From JAFGKK01 sp049684495 (lineage in GTDB: Bacteria > Chloroflexota > Anaerolineae > Anaerolineales > RBG-16-64-43): DNA of 29,417 nt. The stretch is taken from contig JBAVFZ010000122.1 of NCBI GenBank assembly GCA_049684495.1, forward strand, positions 1-29,417, given 5' to 3'. The translations under genes were made by a program, and so were the position numbers. This document shows positions 7,518 to 14,929 of the stretch, piece after piece; position 1 is the stretch's first letter, and every line of letters starts with the position of its first letter. Below the pieces are notes generated by a model. The model worked only from the letters and a program-made list of their open reading frames with translations. It searched no databases and was not told the origin of the DNA.

Positions 7518-7907
7518 TTATTCCCGGTCTTTTTCTTCCTTCATCCCGTACGCACCCGCCTTGAGCACCTTTAATGAAAGCAAAGCGCACTTCAACCGGA
7601 TCGGACTCAGTTCGATCCCCAGCATTTCCAGGATATCCTCTTTGGTCAGCGCGCGCACTTCCTTGAGCGGTTTGCCTTCGATATATTCGGTCAGAAGATC
7701 CGCGGATGCCTGCGAGATGGCGCAGCCATCCCCGGAAAAAGCCGCCTGGGTGATCTTCCCATCCGGGCCGACGCGCAGATCGATCCGCAGCTTGTCGCCG
7801 CAGAGCGGGTTCTCGTCCTCAAAGGAAATATCGTGCGGATCGAGCACGCCCCGTTTGAGCGGGTGTTTGTAGCGGTCGATGATTTGCTGGCGGTAGAGAT
7901 CGTCCAC
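7518..7907 (-). CDS. sufU: SufU-type iron-sulfur scaffold / sulfur-transfer protein
   Basis: SufU accepts persulfide sulfur from SufS and passes it to the SufBCD complex. The 129-residue protein has the three family cysteines: Cys36 in ENPLCGDK, with Asp38 as probable zinc ligand, Cys62 in GDGCAISQAS, and Cys107 in RLKCALLSLKVL. Lys106 stands where IscU has its histidine, and the IscU chaperone-binding LPPVK motif is missing, so SufU is preferred over IscU. Only 44 residues separate the second and third cysteines, so the extra loop described for Bacillus-type SufU is absent or short. I chose the GTG at 7907: it follows sufS by 7 bases, has a TGAGG Shine-Dalgarno, and places LYRQQIIDRYKHP at the usual N terminus. 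It is the last gene of the suf operon. Confidence 0.9.
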   Translation of the reverse strand: MDDLYRQQIIDRYKHPLKRGVLDPHDISFEDENPLCGDKLRIDLRVGPDGKITQAAFSGDGCAISQASADLLTEYIEGKPLKEVRALTKEDILEMLGIELSPIRLKCALLSLKVLKAGAYGMKEEKDRE

Positions 7908-7914
7908 GGCTGCC

Positions 7915-9165
7915 TCAGGCGAATTGCGCGCGCGTTTTCTGCAAACCCGCGGCCAATGCGTCGATTTCCTCAAAAGTGGTGTACAGGTAAAAGGAAGCCC
8001 GGGTGGTGGCGGGAAGCCCCAGTTTGGTGTGCAGCGGCATGGCGCAATGGTGGCCGGCGCGCACGGCGATCCCGTAGGAATCGAGAATCTGCGCGATATC
8101 GTGAGGATGTATGCCTTCCAGCGTAAAGGAAACCAGCCCGCCCCGTTTGGACGGTTCGGGACCGAGCACCGCCACTCCGGGAATCTCCCGCAAGGATTCC
8201 ATCGCATATGCCGCGAGGGCCGTTTCGTGCCGGTGGATGGCGTCCAACCCGATTGCATACAGATAATCGACTGCCGCCCCCCAACCCACCGCTTCGGCGA
8301 TGGCCGGCGTGCCCGCCTCGAAGGTGTACGGCAGGTCGTTCGGCTCGAACGACCGCCAATCCACCTTGCGGATCATATCGCCTCCGCCGAGGAACGGCGG
8401 CATGTCGTGGAGGATATCGGTCTTACCGTATAAGGCTCCGATCCCGGTCGGACCGCACATTTTGTGGGATGAGATCGCCAGGAAGTCCGCATCCAGATCG
8501 CGCACATCGATCGTCATGTGCGGCGCGGATTGCGCGGCGTCCACCAGCACCAGGGCTCCGACGCGGTGGGCCGAACGGACGATGTCGTGGATCGGGACGA
8601 TGGCTCCCATCACGTTCGACATCTGCGTCACCGCCACCAGTTTCGGGCCGCGGGCGAGCAACTTCTCGCAAGCGTCGAGATCCAATTCGCCGCTGCCGGT
8701 GATGGGGATGAAATCCAGTTGCAGATCCTTGTCTTTGGCCAGGATCTGCCAGGGCACCAGGTTGCTGTGATGTTCCATCTCCGAAAGGAGAATCCGGTCG
8801 CCGGCATGCAGGTGGGCCCTCCCCCAGGATTGCGCCACCAGGTTGATAGCTTCGGTCGCATTGCGGGTGAAGATAATCTCCTCGGGTTGCGCCGCGATGC
8901 AGGCGGCGACTTTCGCCCGCCCCGCTTCATACATGGCGGTGGCTTCCTCGGCCAGCGTGTGGACCGCGCGATGGATATTGGCGTGGTGATTCCGGTAGTA
9001 ATCCGACATCGCGTCGATCACAGCGTTCGGTTTCTGCGAGGACGCTGCGGAATCGAGATAAATCAGCGGAACGCCGGGCTTGATTTGGCGTTTTAGGATC
9101 GGGAAATCGGCCCGGATGCGTTGTATATCGATCACGTAGGAACGCGCGGTGGCTTCGGCTTTCAT
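7915..9165 (-). CDS. sufS: SufS-type cysteine desulfurase
   Basis: SufS is a pyridoxal-phosphate enzyme that converts cysteine to alanine and holds the released sulfur as a persulfide. The 416-residue protein has the class V aminotransferase fold. Lys235 in SSHKMCGPTG is the PLP lysine. Cys374 in RAGHHCAMP is the persulfide-forming cysteine in the short-loop context typical of group II (SufS) enzymes. The N terminus IRADFPILKRQ followed by LIYLDSAASSQKP is the standard start of the family. A few residues before it (MKAEATARSYVID) may be an extension. It sits 24 bases after the small unknown gene and 7 bases before sufU. No sufE is present, which fits SufU as sulfur acceptor. Confidence 0.96.
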   Translation of the reverse strand: MKAEATARSYVIDIQRIRADFPILKRQIKPGVPLIYLDSAASSQKPNAVIDAMSDYYRNHHANIHRAVHTLAEEATAMYEAGRAKVAACIAAQPEEIIFTRNATEAINLVAQSWGRAHLHAGDRILLSEMEHHSNLVPWQILAKDKDLQLDFIPITGSGELDLDACEKLLARGPKLVAVTQMSNVMGAIVPIHDIVRSAHRVGALVLVDAAQSAPHMTIDVRDLDADFLAISSHKMCGPTGIGALYGKTDILHDMPPFLGGGDMIRKVDWRSFEPNDLPYTFEAGTPAIAEAVGWGAAVDYLYAIGLDAIHRHETALAAYAMESLREIPGVAVLGPEPSKRGGLVSFTLEGIHPHDIAQILDSYGIAVRAGHHCAMPLHTKLGLPATTRASFYLYTTFEEIDALAAGLQKTRAQFA

Positions 9166-9189
9166 GGCAATCTTGTCTTTCCGGATGTT

Positions 9190-9540
9190 CTATTTTTTGC
9201 CGCGCCGTTCCGGGCGGCGGGCGTCTGCCGGCTTTCGCACCCGGGAGGGAGGAACTTTCCCCCCCGGAGCGGCGGTGGCGCCGGATTTCTGCGACACGGC
9301 GGATCCGCGGCTTTTCTTGGCGAGCCGGATTTTCAGCGATCCCTTGTTGAACCAAAGGATCCGGTCGGGAACCATCCATCCGTCCGTAAGGTAGACATCG
9401 TTGCGGAACTGGATTGCCGTCATCCGGTCGTCGGCATGCACCACGACGCCTTCGACCCAGTCACGCACCCGCCGTCCGCTGCGCTTGTGATCGCAATATA
9501 CTTCGACGATATCCCCGATGGAAACCGTTATGGATGTCAT
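9190..9540 (-). CDS. Unknown small basic protein inside the suf operon
   Basis: I do not recognise a named family for this 116-residue protein. The first 70 residues alternate short strands (ITVSIGDIVEVYC, DWVEGVVVHADDRMTAIQF, DVYLTDGWMVPDRILWF) in a way that suggests a small SH3-like or KOW-like barrel. The remaining roughly 45 residues are a disordered, Lys/Arg/Pro/Gly-rich tail. There is no signal peptide or membrane segment. Its only Cys is near residue 16, so it is unlikely to hold a cluster alone. The ATG at 9540 overlaps the sufD stop (ATGA), so translation is probably coupled, and sufS starts 24 bases downstream. This placement suggests a role in cluster assembly or nucleic-acid binding, but that is inference. 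The reading frame is well supported by the overlap. Confidence 0.7.
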   Translation of the reverse strand: MTSITVSIGDIVEVYCDHKRSGRRVRDWVEGVVVHADDRMTAIQFRNDVYLTDGWMVPDRILWFNKGSLKIRLAKKSRGSAVSQKSGATAAPGGKVPPSRVRKPADARRPERRGKK

Positions 9541-10961
9541 GAATGCGCTCCCTGTGCGTCCGGCTCCGGCTGCTTCCGGACGGATTCTGTAGACTGAAGA
9601 TGCCCTGCTTCCATTGTCTTCATTTTTCCTTCCACGGCAAGATGCACCCGCTGCCGGATTTCCTCATCCGGAATCCGGCCCAAAACCCCTTCCAGGAATC
9701 CTTCGACCAGCAGGGCTTTGGATTCTTCCTCCGGTATTCCCCTCGATCGAAGGTAGAAGAGCTCTTCCGGGTCCAATCCGCCGATCGAAACCCCGTGTGA
9801 ACAGCGCACGTCGTCCGAGAGAATCTCCAATCCCGGCAGCGCCTCGGCTTTGGCACGGTCCGAGAGGATCAATATCCGGTTCCCCTGGTAGCCGTCGGCG
9901 CCCGCGGCTCCGGGTTCAACCCGGACCATGCCGCTGGCGTGGGATTGCGCGTCTCCCAGAAGTACCCCCTTGCTCAGAAGATCTGAGCCGGTTTTCGGGG
10001 CAAGGTGATTTTGCGCCGTGGAACTGTCCGCCCGCTGTTCGCCGTCCAGCACCTGGAGCCCGGACCATTGCGCGGAAGCGCCCTGTTCCTTCAAATCCAT
10101 TGTGGAAAAAACCTTCGTCGACCGGGCGCCGTAATGGGCATTGCCCCAGATCAGGCGCCCGTCCCGGTGCACAACCGCCTTTTCGTGCCCGACGCGGACG
10201 ACATTCCCTCCCCACGCCTGGGTCATAAAAAACCGCAGGGTCGCACCGGGCTGGACGATCAACTCTACAATATCCAACCGGGCCGCGCGCTCCACCCGTT
10301 CGGGGGATGCCACCTCATGCAGCAGGCTGACCTCCGCCCCTTCCTCGACGTTGACCAGCAGTCGCCAAGCGCGCAGGCCGTCGCCGGAGGACCATAAGAG
10401 CGATTGCAGCGGTTTTTCGATCCGGACTCCCTTTGGTACGTGCAGGAGGAATCCGATGTCGAAAATGATCGAGGTTAATGCTGAGAACACATCCGCCGTG
10501 GGGGAGATCACGCTTCCCATCAGACTGCGAATGAGATCCGGATGATCCCGGACCGCCCGGGAGAACGGCATGAAGATCACCCCCGAGCGGGAAAGATCCT
10601 CGTCCAATGTCGCGGTATGCACGCCCCGGTCTTCCAGCACCAATTGGCCGCCGGTCCGCGCGCCGGCGGTCTTCAGCCAGGAAGCCGGAACGCGCTTGGT
10701 CTTTCCGGAAACCGCCAGCGCCTCCAGATTCAATTCGGAAAACGGGAACCGCGCCAAATCCGTACGGCGCCAAGCTTCCGCGGCGGGAGAGGGCAACTCC
10801 ATCCGCCGGTATTGCTCAAACGCCGCCCGGCGTGAGTCCACCATCCATCCGGGTTCTCCCGTCTCGCGGCCGATCGCCTCCACCTGGATATCGGTCAGAG
10901 CCGGCGGTTTGGCCGGGATGGAATCATTGTTGTCACATGCCCGTTCGGATCTTCGCGCCAT
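9537..10961 (-). CDS. sufD: Fe-S cluster assembly protein SufD
   Basis: SufD pairs with SufB and the ATPase SufC in the SufBCD scaffold complex. The 474-residue protein has a divergent N-terminal helical part with PSPAAEAWRRTDL, a long beta-helix core, and a C-terminal helical region ending near RIPDEEIRQRVHLAVEGK. The core contains DDVRCSHGVSIGGLDPEELFYLRSRG. This holds the Cys and His (CSHG) at the position of the SufD histidine known to help cluster formation at the SufB-SufD interface. It is slightly longer than Escherichia coli SufD. The start at 10961 is 7 bases after sufB; the Shine-Dalgarno there is weak (GGCGGA), so a start a few codons downstream is possible. Its stop overlaps the next gene. 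Confidence 0.93.
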   Translation of the reverse strand: MARRSERACDNNDSIPAKPPALTDIQVEAIGRETGEPGWMVDSRRAAFEQYRRMELPSPAAEAWRRTDLARFPFSELNLEALAVSGKTKRVPASWLKTAGARTGGQLVLEDRGVHTATLDEDLSRSGVIFMPFSRAVRDHPDLIRSLMGSVISPTADVFSALTSIIFDIGFLLHVPKGVRIEKPLQSLLWSSGDGLRAWRLLVNVEEGAEVSLLHEVASPERVERAARLDIVELIVQPGATLRFFMTQAWGGNVVRVGHEKAVVHRDGRLIWGNAHYGARSTKVFSTMDLKEQGASAQWSGLQVLDGEQRADSSTAQNHLAPKTGSDLLSKGVLLGDAQSHASGMVRVEPGAAGADGYQGNRILILSDRAKAEALPGLEILSDDVRCSHGVSIGGLDPEELFYLRSRGIPEEESKALLVEGFLEGVLGRIPDEEIRQRVHLAVEGKMKTMEAGHLQSTESVRKQPEPDAQGAHS

Positions 10962-10968
10962 GTTCCGC

Positions 10969-12378
10969 CTAACCCACCGAACCGCTCATTTGCATCTGGA
11001 TCAGCCGGTTCATTTCGATCGCATACTCCATCGGGAGTTCCTTTACCAAAGGTTCGATGAAACCGGAGACCACCATGGTGACGGCTTCCTCTTCGGAAAG
11101 CCCGCGGCTGCGAAGGTAAAAGAGCTGCTCCTGGCCGATCCTGCTCACCGTCGCCTCGTGCCCGATATCCACCCGTTGTTCCTCGGTGATGATCGTCGGA
11201 TACGTATCCGTCCGGGCATCCGGGTCCAGAAGCAGCGCATCGCACACCACCTTGGATTTGGAACCCGACGCGCCGTGAAGGATCTTCACCAGGCCCCGGT
11301 AGGAGGACCGTCCGCCGGCTTTGCTGATCGATTTGGAGGTGATCTTGCTGCTCGTCCCCGGCGCCAGGTGGATCATTTTTCCGCCGGCATCCTGGTGCTG
11401 CCCCCGGCCTGCAAACGCCATGGAGAGTATCTCCCCGTGCGCGCCCTTGCCCTGCAGAATGCAGGCCGGGTACTTCATCGTCAGCCGGCTGCCGAGGTTC
11501 GAATCCACCCACTCCATGATCGCATCCTCGCCGACCAGCGAGCGCTGGGTGACCAGGTTATACACGTTGGTGGACCAGTTCTGGATCGTCGTATAGCGCA
11601 TGCGCGCGCCGCGCCGCACGATGATCTCGATCACGCCGCTGTGGAGCGAATCCCTGGTATACACCGGCGCCGTGCATCCCTCGACGTAATGGACGGACGC
11701 GCCTTCATCAACAATGATCAGCGTCCGCTCGAACTGCCCCACGCCCTGGGCATTGAGCCGGAAGTACGCCTGAAGCGGCAGGTCCACATGCACGCTCGGG
11801 GGAACGTAGACGAAGGATCCCCCGGACCAGAAGGCCGTGTTGAGCGCGGCGAACTTGTTATCGGTGTACGGCACGACGGTGCCGAAGAATTCCTTGTAGA
11901 CGTCCGGGTGTTTTCTCAACCCGTCGTCGCTGGAGAGAAAGATCACCCCTTGTTTCTCCAGCGCCTGCTGAATGTTGTGATACACCATTTCGGATTCGTA
12001 CTGCGCGCCGACCCCCGCCAGCAGTTTGCGCTCGGCCTCGGGGATGCCCAGCCGGTCGAAAGTCCGCTTGATCGTTTCCGGCACTTCGTCCCACGAAACC
12101 TGCGCGCGGTCGCTTGGGCGGATGTAGAACGTAATCTCGTTGAAATTCAGATCCGCGAGATTGCCGCCCCAGGCGGGCATCGGCCGCGCCAGAAAATGGT
12201 CGAACGCCTCCAACCGGAGCTTGCGCATCCAGTCCGGCTCGTTCTTCTGGGAGGAAATTTCTTCGATCTCCTCCCGGTGCGGGCCGGGACGCGAGCGGTA
12301 GAGGTACTCCTCCGGATCGCGGAAGCCGTACGGATATTCGCCGGGGCCTTCCCACTGCGGTTTCCCGTTCGGCGGCAT
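10969..12378 (-). CDS. sufB: Fe-S cluster assembly protein SufB
   Basis: SufB is the main scaffold subunit on which the nascent cluster is built. The 469-residue length is typical. The N terminus has EISSQKNEPDWMRKLRLEA, a hallmark of SufB, and KKGV-like helices are replaced by EKQGVIFLSSDDGL. The beta-helix core includes VHYVEGCTAPVY and MKYPACIL. The C-terminal region contains SKVVCDALLLDPDARTDTYP, whose Cys matches the conserved SufB cysteine, followed by GHEATVSRIGQEQLFYLRSR. It starts one base after the sufC stop, so the two are probably translationally coupled, and sufD follows after 7 bases. Confidence 0.97.
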   Translation of the reverse strand: MPPNGKPQWEGPGEYPYGFRDPEEYLYRSRPGPHREEIEEISSQKNEPDWMRKLRLEAFDHFLARPMPAWGGNLADLNFNEITFYIRPSDRAQVSWDEVPETIKRTFDRLGIPEAERKLLAGVGAQYESEMVYHNIQQALEKQGVIFLSSDDGLRKHPDVYKEFFGTVVPYTDNKFAALNTAFWSGGSFVYVPPSVHVDLPLQAYFRLNAQGVGQFERTLIIVDEGASVHYVEGCTAPVYTRDSLHSGVIEIIVRRGARMRYTTIQNWSTNVYNLVTQRSLVGEDAIMEWVDSNLGSRLTMKYPACILQGKGAHGEILSMAFAGRGQHQDAGGKMIHLAPGTSSKITSKSISKAGGRSSYRGLVKILHGASGSKSKVVCDALLLDPDARTDTYPTIITEEQRVDIGHEATVSRIGQEQLFYLRSRGLSEEEAVTMVVSGFIEPLVKELPMEYAIEMNRLIQMQMSGSVG

Positions 12379-12379
12379 A

Positions 12380-13165
12380 TCAGGTCTTTCCCCCTCCGGC
12401 TCCAGCGTGCTTTTCGCGGATCCAGTCGTAGCCCTGCTCCTCCAGCCGGACGGCCAGATCCGCCCCGCCGGATTCGACGATCCGCCCGTCGAACATCACG
12501 TGCACGAATTGCGGTTTGATGTAGTTCAGGATCCGCTGGTAATGGGTGATCACCAGCACGCCCAGCTCGGGTCCGGAGATGGCCTCCACCCCGCCGGCGA
12601 CGATCCGCAACGCGTCGATGTCCAGGCCGGAATCCGTTTCATCCAGGACGGCGAATTTCGGGAGAAGCACCGCCAGCTGAAGCACCTCAACCCGTTTCTT
12701 CTCGCCGCCGGAGAATCCGTCGTTTAAATACCGGCCGGCGAACTCGACCGGGATTTGCAGCAACTCAAGCTTGGCCTTCAACATCTTGCGGAACTCCGGA
12801 ACGGGGATGCCCTTATCCTGCGGATCCAGTGCGCGGCGTCGCGCGTTGATCGCCGTGCGCAGGAAATTGGCGACCGAGACGCCCGGGATGGCCACCGGGT
12901 ATTGGAAAGCAAGGAATAAGCCCAGCCGGGCTCTTTCATCGGTCGAAAGGGCGAGGATGTCCGTTCCGTCGAGGAGGATTTTCCCGCCTGTTACGGTATA
13001 GCCGGGATGACCCATCAGCGCATAGGCTAGCGTTGATTTTCCCGTCCCGTTCGGCCCCATCAACGCATGCACTTCTCCCTGACGGATGACCAGGCTGACT
13101 CCTTTAAGCAGGGGCTTATCGCCGATATTTACCTGCAAATTCTGTATTTCAAGAAGACTGGGCAT
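12380..13165 (-). CDS. sufC: Fe-S cluster assembly ATPase SufC
   Basis: SufC is the ABC-type ATPase that drives conformational change in SufBCD. The 261-residue protein has Walker A GPNGTGKST near residue 36, the ABC signature FSGGEKKR, and Walker B FAVLDETDSGLD with its catalytic Glu, the SufC form of the motif. I chose the ATG at 13165 (MPSLLEIQNL) over an in-frame start 11 codons upstream because a GAGG Shine-Dalgarno sits at the right distance and the predicted promoter -10 box lies just upstream. It is the first gene of the minus-strand operon and starts directly below the SufR-type palindrome. Confidence 0.97.
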   Translation of the reverse strand: MPSLLEIQNLQVNIGDKPLLKGVSLVIRQGEVHALMGPNGTGKSTLAYALMGHPGYTVTGGKILLDGTDILALSTDERARLGLFLAFQYPVAIPGVSVANFLRTAINARRRALDPQDKGIPVPEFRKMLKAKLELLQIPVEFAGRYLNDGFSGGEKKRVEVLQLAVLLPKFAVLDETDSGLDIDALRIVAGGVEAISGPELGVLVITHYQRILNYIKPQFVHVMFDGRIVESGGADLAVRLEEQGYDWIREKHAGAGGGKT

Positions 13166-13188
13166 GGAAACCTCATTAAATTCGATTG

Positions 13189-13218
13189 AGTATAGCATTT
13201 ATAACATAAGATAGTCAA
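13189..13218 (-). promoter_or_regulatory. Predicted promoter of the sufCBDSU operon
   Basis: On the minus strand TTGACT (13213-13218) and TATACT (13189-13194) are 18 bases apart; each matches five of six consensus bases. Transcription would begin near 13182, leaving a short leader that carries the GAGG Shine-Dalgarno of sufC. The -35 box lies in the left arm of the palindrome 13211-13250, so a protein bound there should block the promoter. Confidence 0.75.
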
Positions 13219-13250
13219 TATATTATATTTTTATATTATATATTGACTAT
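13211..13250. promoter_or_regulatory. 40-bp palindromic operator between sufC and sufR
   Basis: The left arm ATAGTCAATATATTATA (13211-13227) and the right arm TATTATATATTGACTAT (13234-13250) are inverted repeats with one mismatched pair over 17 positions. The region is extremely AT-rich against GC-rich neighbours. Each arm contains one promoter's -35 hexamer, TTGACT. The layout fits a dimeric repressor controlling both directions, most likely the adjacent SufR-like protein. It differs from the CAAC-N6-GTTG operator reported for cyanobacterial SufR. Confidence 0.8.
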
Positions 13251-13271
13251 TTTATTTTTAATCAATAGAAT
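13243..13271 (+). promoter_or_regulatory. Predicted promoter of sufR-sufT
   Basis: TTGACT (13243-13248) and TAGAAT (13266-13271) have the ideal 17-base spacing. The expected start near 13278 is only two or three bases before the ATG at 13281, which predicts an essentially leaderless message. The -35 lies in the right arm of the operator palindrome. Confidence 0.65.
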
Positions 13272-13280
13272 AGGCTAAAA

Positions 13281-13931
13281 ATGAACACTTCCGGAACGGA
13301 ACCGACAAAAGAAAAAATTTTCCAGGCTTTGCGGACCCAGGGCCAGATGACGGTCACTGAATTGGCGTCCGCGATGAAGATTACGCCGATTGCCGTGCGC
13401 CATCACCTGACTTCCCTGCAAGCGGAAGGGATGATCGAAGTGCGCGAGGAACGGCACGGCGTCGGCCGGCCACGCCAGATCTATAAATTAACCCCGAGCG
13501 CTTTGGATCGGAACACTTCCCGATACTTCCAATTCACCAGCATGCTCCTGGATCAGTTGAAGGAGCACCTCCCTCCGGAGATGGTCGAAAAACTGTTGTT
13601 GGAAGTCGCTTCCAGCATGGCGGGAGCGTGGAAAGCGGAACTCGATTCGCTCCCGCTACCCCGGCGTCTGGAGCGGCTGGTCGAACTGCTTACCGGCGAG
13701 GGATTTGTGGCGCGTGTGGAAAGTACCGGCTCGGGACAGTATTGCCTTACCGAACTGGCTTGCCCCTACTCGCGCATAAGCCTTTCCCATCCGGAAGTCT
13801 GCGCGCTGGACGCGTCCATGCTCTCGCGGGCGCTGGGAACGCCGGTGGAACGGACTTCCTGCATCCGCACCGGTTCGGATTCATGCACGTACTCCATCGC
13901 CGGAGCGGAAAAGGAATCCAACGATGACTGA
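13281..13931 (+). CDS. sufR: SufR-like iron-sulfur-responsive transcriptional repressor
   Basis: This 216-residue protein has an N-terminal winged helix-turn-helix (about residues 8-72: KEKIFQALRTQGQMTVTELA, then PIAVRHHLTSL, with wing GVGRPRQIYKLT). It ends in a cysteine-rich domain with Cys155, Cys161, Cys174, Cys194 and Cys202. SufR-family repressors bind a labile cluster through such cysteines and derepress suf genes when it is lost; the 12-residue gap between Cys161 and Cys174 fits that family. The gene is divergent from sufC and shares the 40-bp palindrome, as expected for an autoregulated suf repressor. No Shine-Dalgarno precedes the ATG, in keeping with a leaderless message. Its last 8 bases overlap sufT. 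The role is strongly inferred from fold, cysteines and position. Confidence 0.88.
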   Translation: MNTSGTEPTKEKIFQALRTQGQMTVTELASAMKITPIAVRHHLTSLQAEGMIEVREERHGVGRPRQIYKLTPSALDRNTSRYFQFTSMLLDQLKEHLPPEMVEKLLLEVASSMAGAWKAELDSLPLPRRLERLVELLTGEGFVARVESTGSGQYCLTELACPYSRISLSHPEVCALDASMLSRALGTPVERTSCIRTGSDSCTYSIAGAEKESNDD

Positions 13932-14280
13932 ATCCGCGGACGCCACCCCTCCCAAGACGCTTTGGCAGGCCGACCAAACGCATCCGCAGAAGGCGGAAAC
14001 GCTGCGCAAGGTCCTGGGCGAGGTCATGGATCCGGAATTGGGATTGAGCATCATTCAATTGGGGATGATCCGCGATGTGGAAATTCAGGATAAAAGCGTT
14101 TCCATTCGCATGATCCTGACCACGCCCTTCTGCCCCTATGGCCCGGCGCTCATGGAAAACGCCAGACAAAAGGCTGAAAAGGCGCTGGAATTGCCGGTGG
14201 TCATGGAGATGGGCGATGAGGCCTGGGAGCAATCCATGATGGAGGAGGATATCGGCGCGGATTGGGGATTGCTGTATTAG
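13924..14280 (+). CDS. sufT: SufT / MIP18-family (DUF59) Fe-S assembly factor
   Basis: Proteins of this family help mature or deliver iron-sulfur clusters. The 118-residue protein carries the core pattern LGEVMDPELGLSIIQLGMIRDV and then LTTPFCPYGP, in which the conserved Cys (TxxxCP) is present. About 18 N-terminal residues before the core are poorly conserved. Related DUF59 proteins include PaaD-like factors, but no phenylacetate genes are nearby and the suf context makes SufT the better call. The ATG lies inside the 3' end of sufR with an 8-base overlap (ATGACTGA), so the pair is co-translated and presumably under the same SufR control. Confidence 0.88.
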   Translation: MTESADATPPKTLWQADQTHPQKAETLRKVLGEVMDPELGLSIIQLGMIRDVEIQDKSVSIRMILTTPFCPYGPALMENARQKAEKALELPVVMEMGDEAWEQSMMEEDIGADWGLLY

Positions 14281-14290
14281 CTAGGAGTTT

Positions 14291-14425
14291 CTTTGTGTCT
14301 TGGTGTCTTGGTGGTTTTTATGGTTTTGATTAATTAAATACTGGAGCGAGCTGATAGTAAATAATTCAGTCTATACTTTACAAGGGACGGAGGAATAAAT
14401 ACCACGAAGACACAAAGACACGAAG
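14291..14425. repeat. Long inverted repeat of the ACGAAG/ACAAAG type
   Basis: The left arm 14291-14315 (CTTTGTGTCTTGG...GTGGT) and right arm 14401-14425 (ACCACGAAGACACAAAG...) match in 22 of 25 positions as inverted copies, flanking 85 AT-rich bases. Within each arm the same six to nine bases are internally repeated. A TATAAT (14426-14431) directly abuts the right arm and could be the -10 of the following gene, but no good -35 is present. The whole gap 14281-14463 has no gene. Confidence 0.75.
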
Positions 14426-14463
14426 TATAATATTACTAGTGTAGATGCTATAAGGAGGATCGT

Positions 14464-14925
14464 ATGGCTATTGCTTTGTCCTCTTCTGCTTTTTCCGAGG
14501 GCGCGGCGATCCCCGGGCGGCATGCCTGCAACGGTGAGAATCTCTCTCCCGCCCTATCCTGGCCGAAATCGGTCATGGCGATTAAATCCTACGCCCTGAT
14601 AGTGGAAGATCCCGACGCACCCTCCGGCACTTTTGTGCACTGGGTCCTGTTCAATATCCCTTCCGATCGGATACAGCTTCCCGAAGGCATTGCGGTCAAC
14701 CCGGACGTTCCCGGCATCGGTCGCCAGGGGATCAATGACGCCCAAACCCACGGGTATTACGGCCCATGCCCGCCTCCGGGGAAGCCCCACCGGTACTTCT
14801 TTAAGATTTTCGCCATAGACCGGATCCTGGATCTGCCCGGGGACTGTACCGCGGCGCAATTGCGTCCGGCGATGCAGAGTCACCTAATGGATTCGGGTTC
14901 GCTGATGGGGACCTACCACCGGTGA
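14464..14925 (+). CDS. YbhB/YbcL family PEBP-like protein
   Basis: This is a 153-residue bacterial member of the phosphatidylethanolamine-binding (Raf-kinase-inhibitor-like) family. The two ligand-pocket motifs are visible: VEDPDAPSGTFVHWVLFNIP (about residues 43-62) and GYYGPCPPPGKPHRYFFKIF (about residues 98-117). No signal peptide is seen, so it should be cytosolic. The biological role of bacterial members is unsettled. Translation start is well supported by a strong AAGGAGG about 7 bases before the ATG. A YjbQ-family gene follows 4 bases after its stop, so the two form a short operon. Confidence 0.93.
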   Translation: MAIALSSSAFSEGAAIPGRHACNGENLSPALSWPKSVMAIKSYALIVEDPDAPSGTFVHWVLFNIPSDRIQLPEGIAVNPDVPGIGRQGINDAQTHGYYGPCPPPGKPHRYFFKIFAIDRILDLPGDCTAAQLRPAMQSHLMDSGSLMGTYHR

Positions 14926-14929
14926 TCCG

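Noticed and set aside
10570..12519. A 649-codon plus-strand open frame opposite sufD and sufB
   Set aside because: It spans two well-supported genes on the other strand and has shadow composition.
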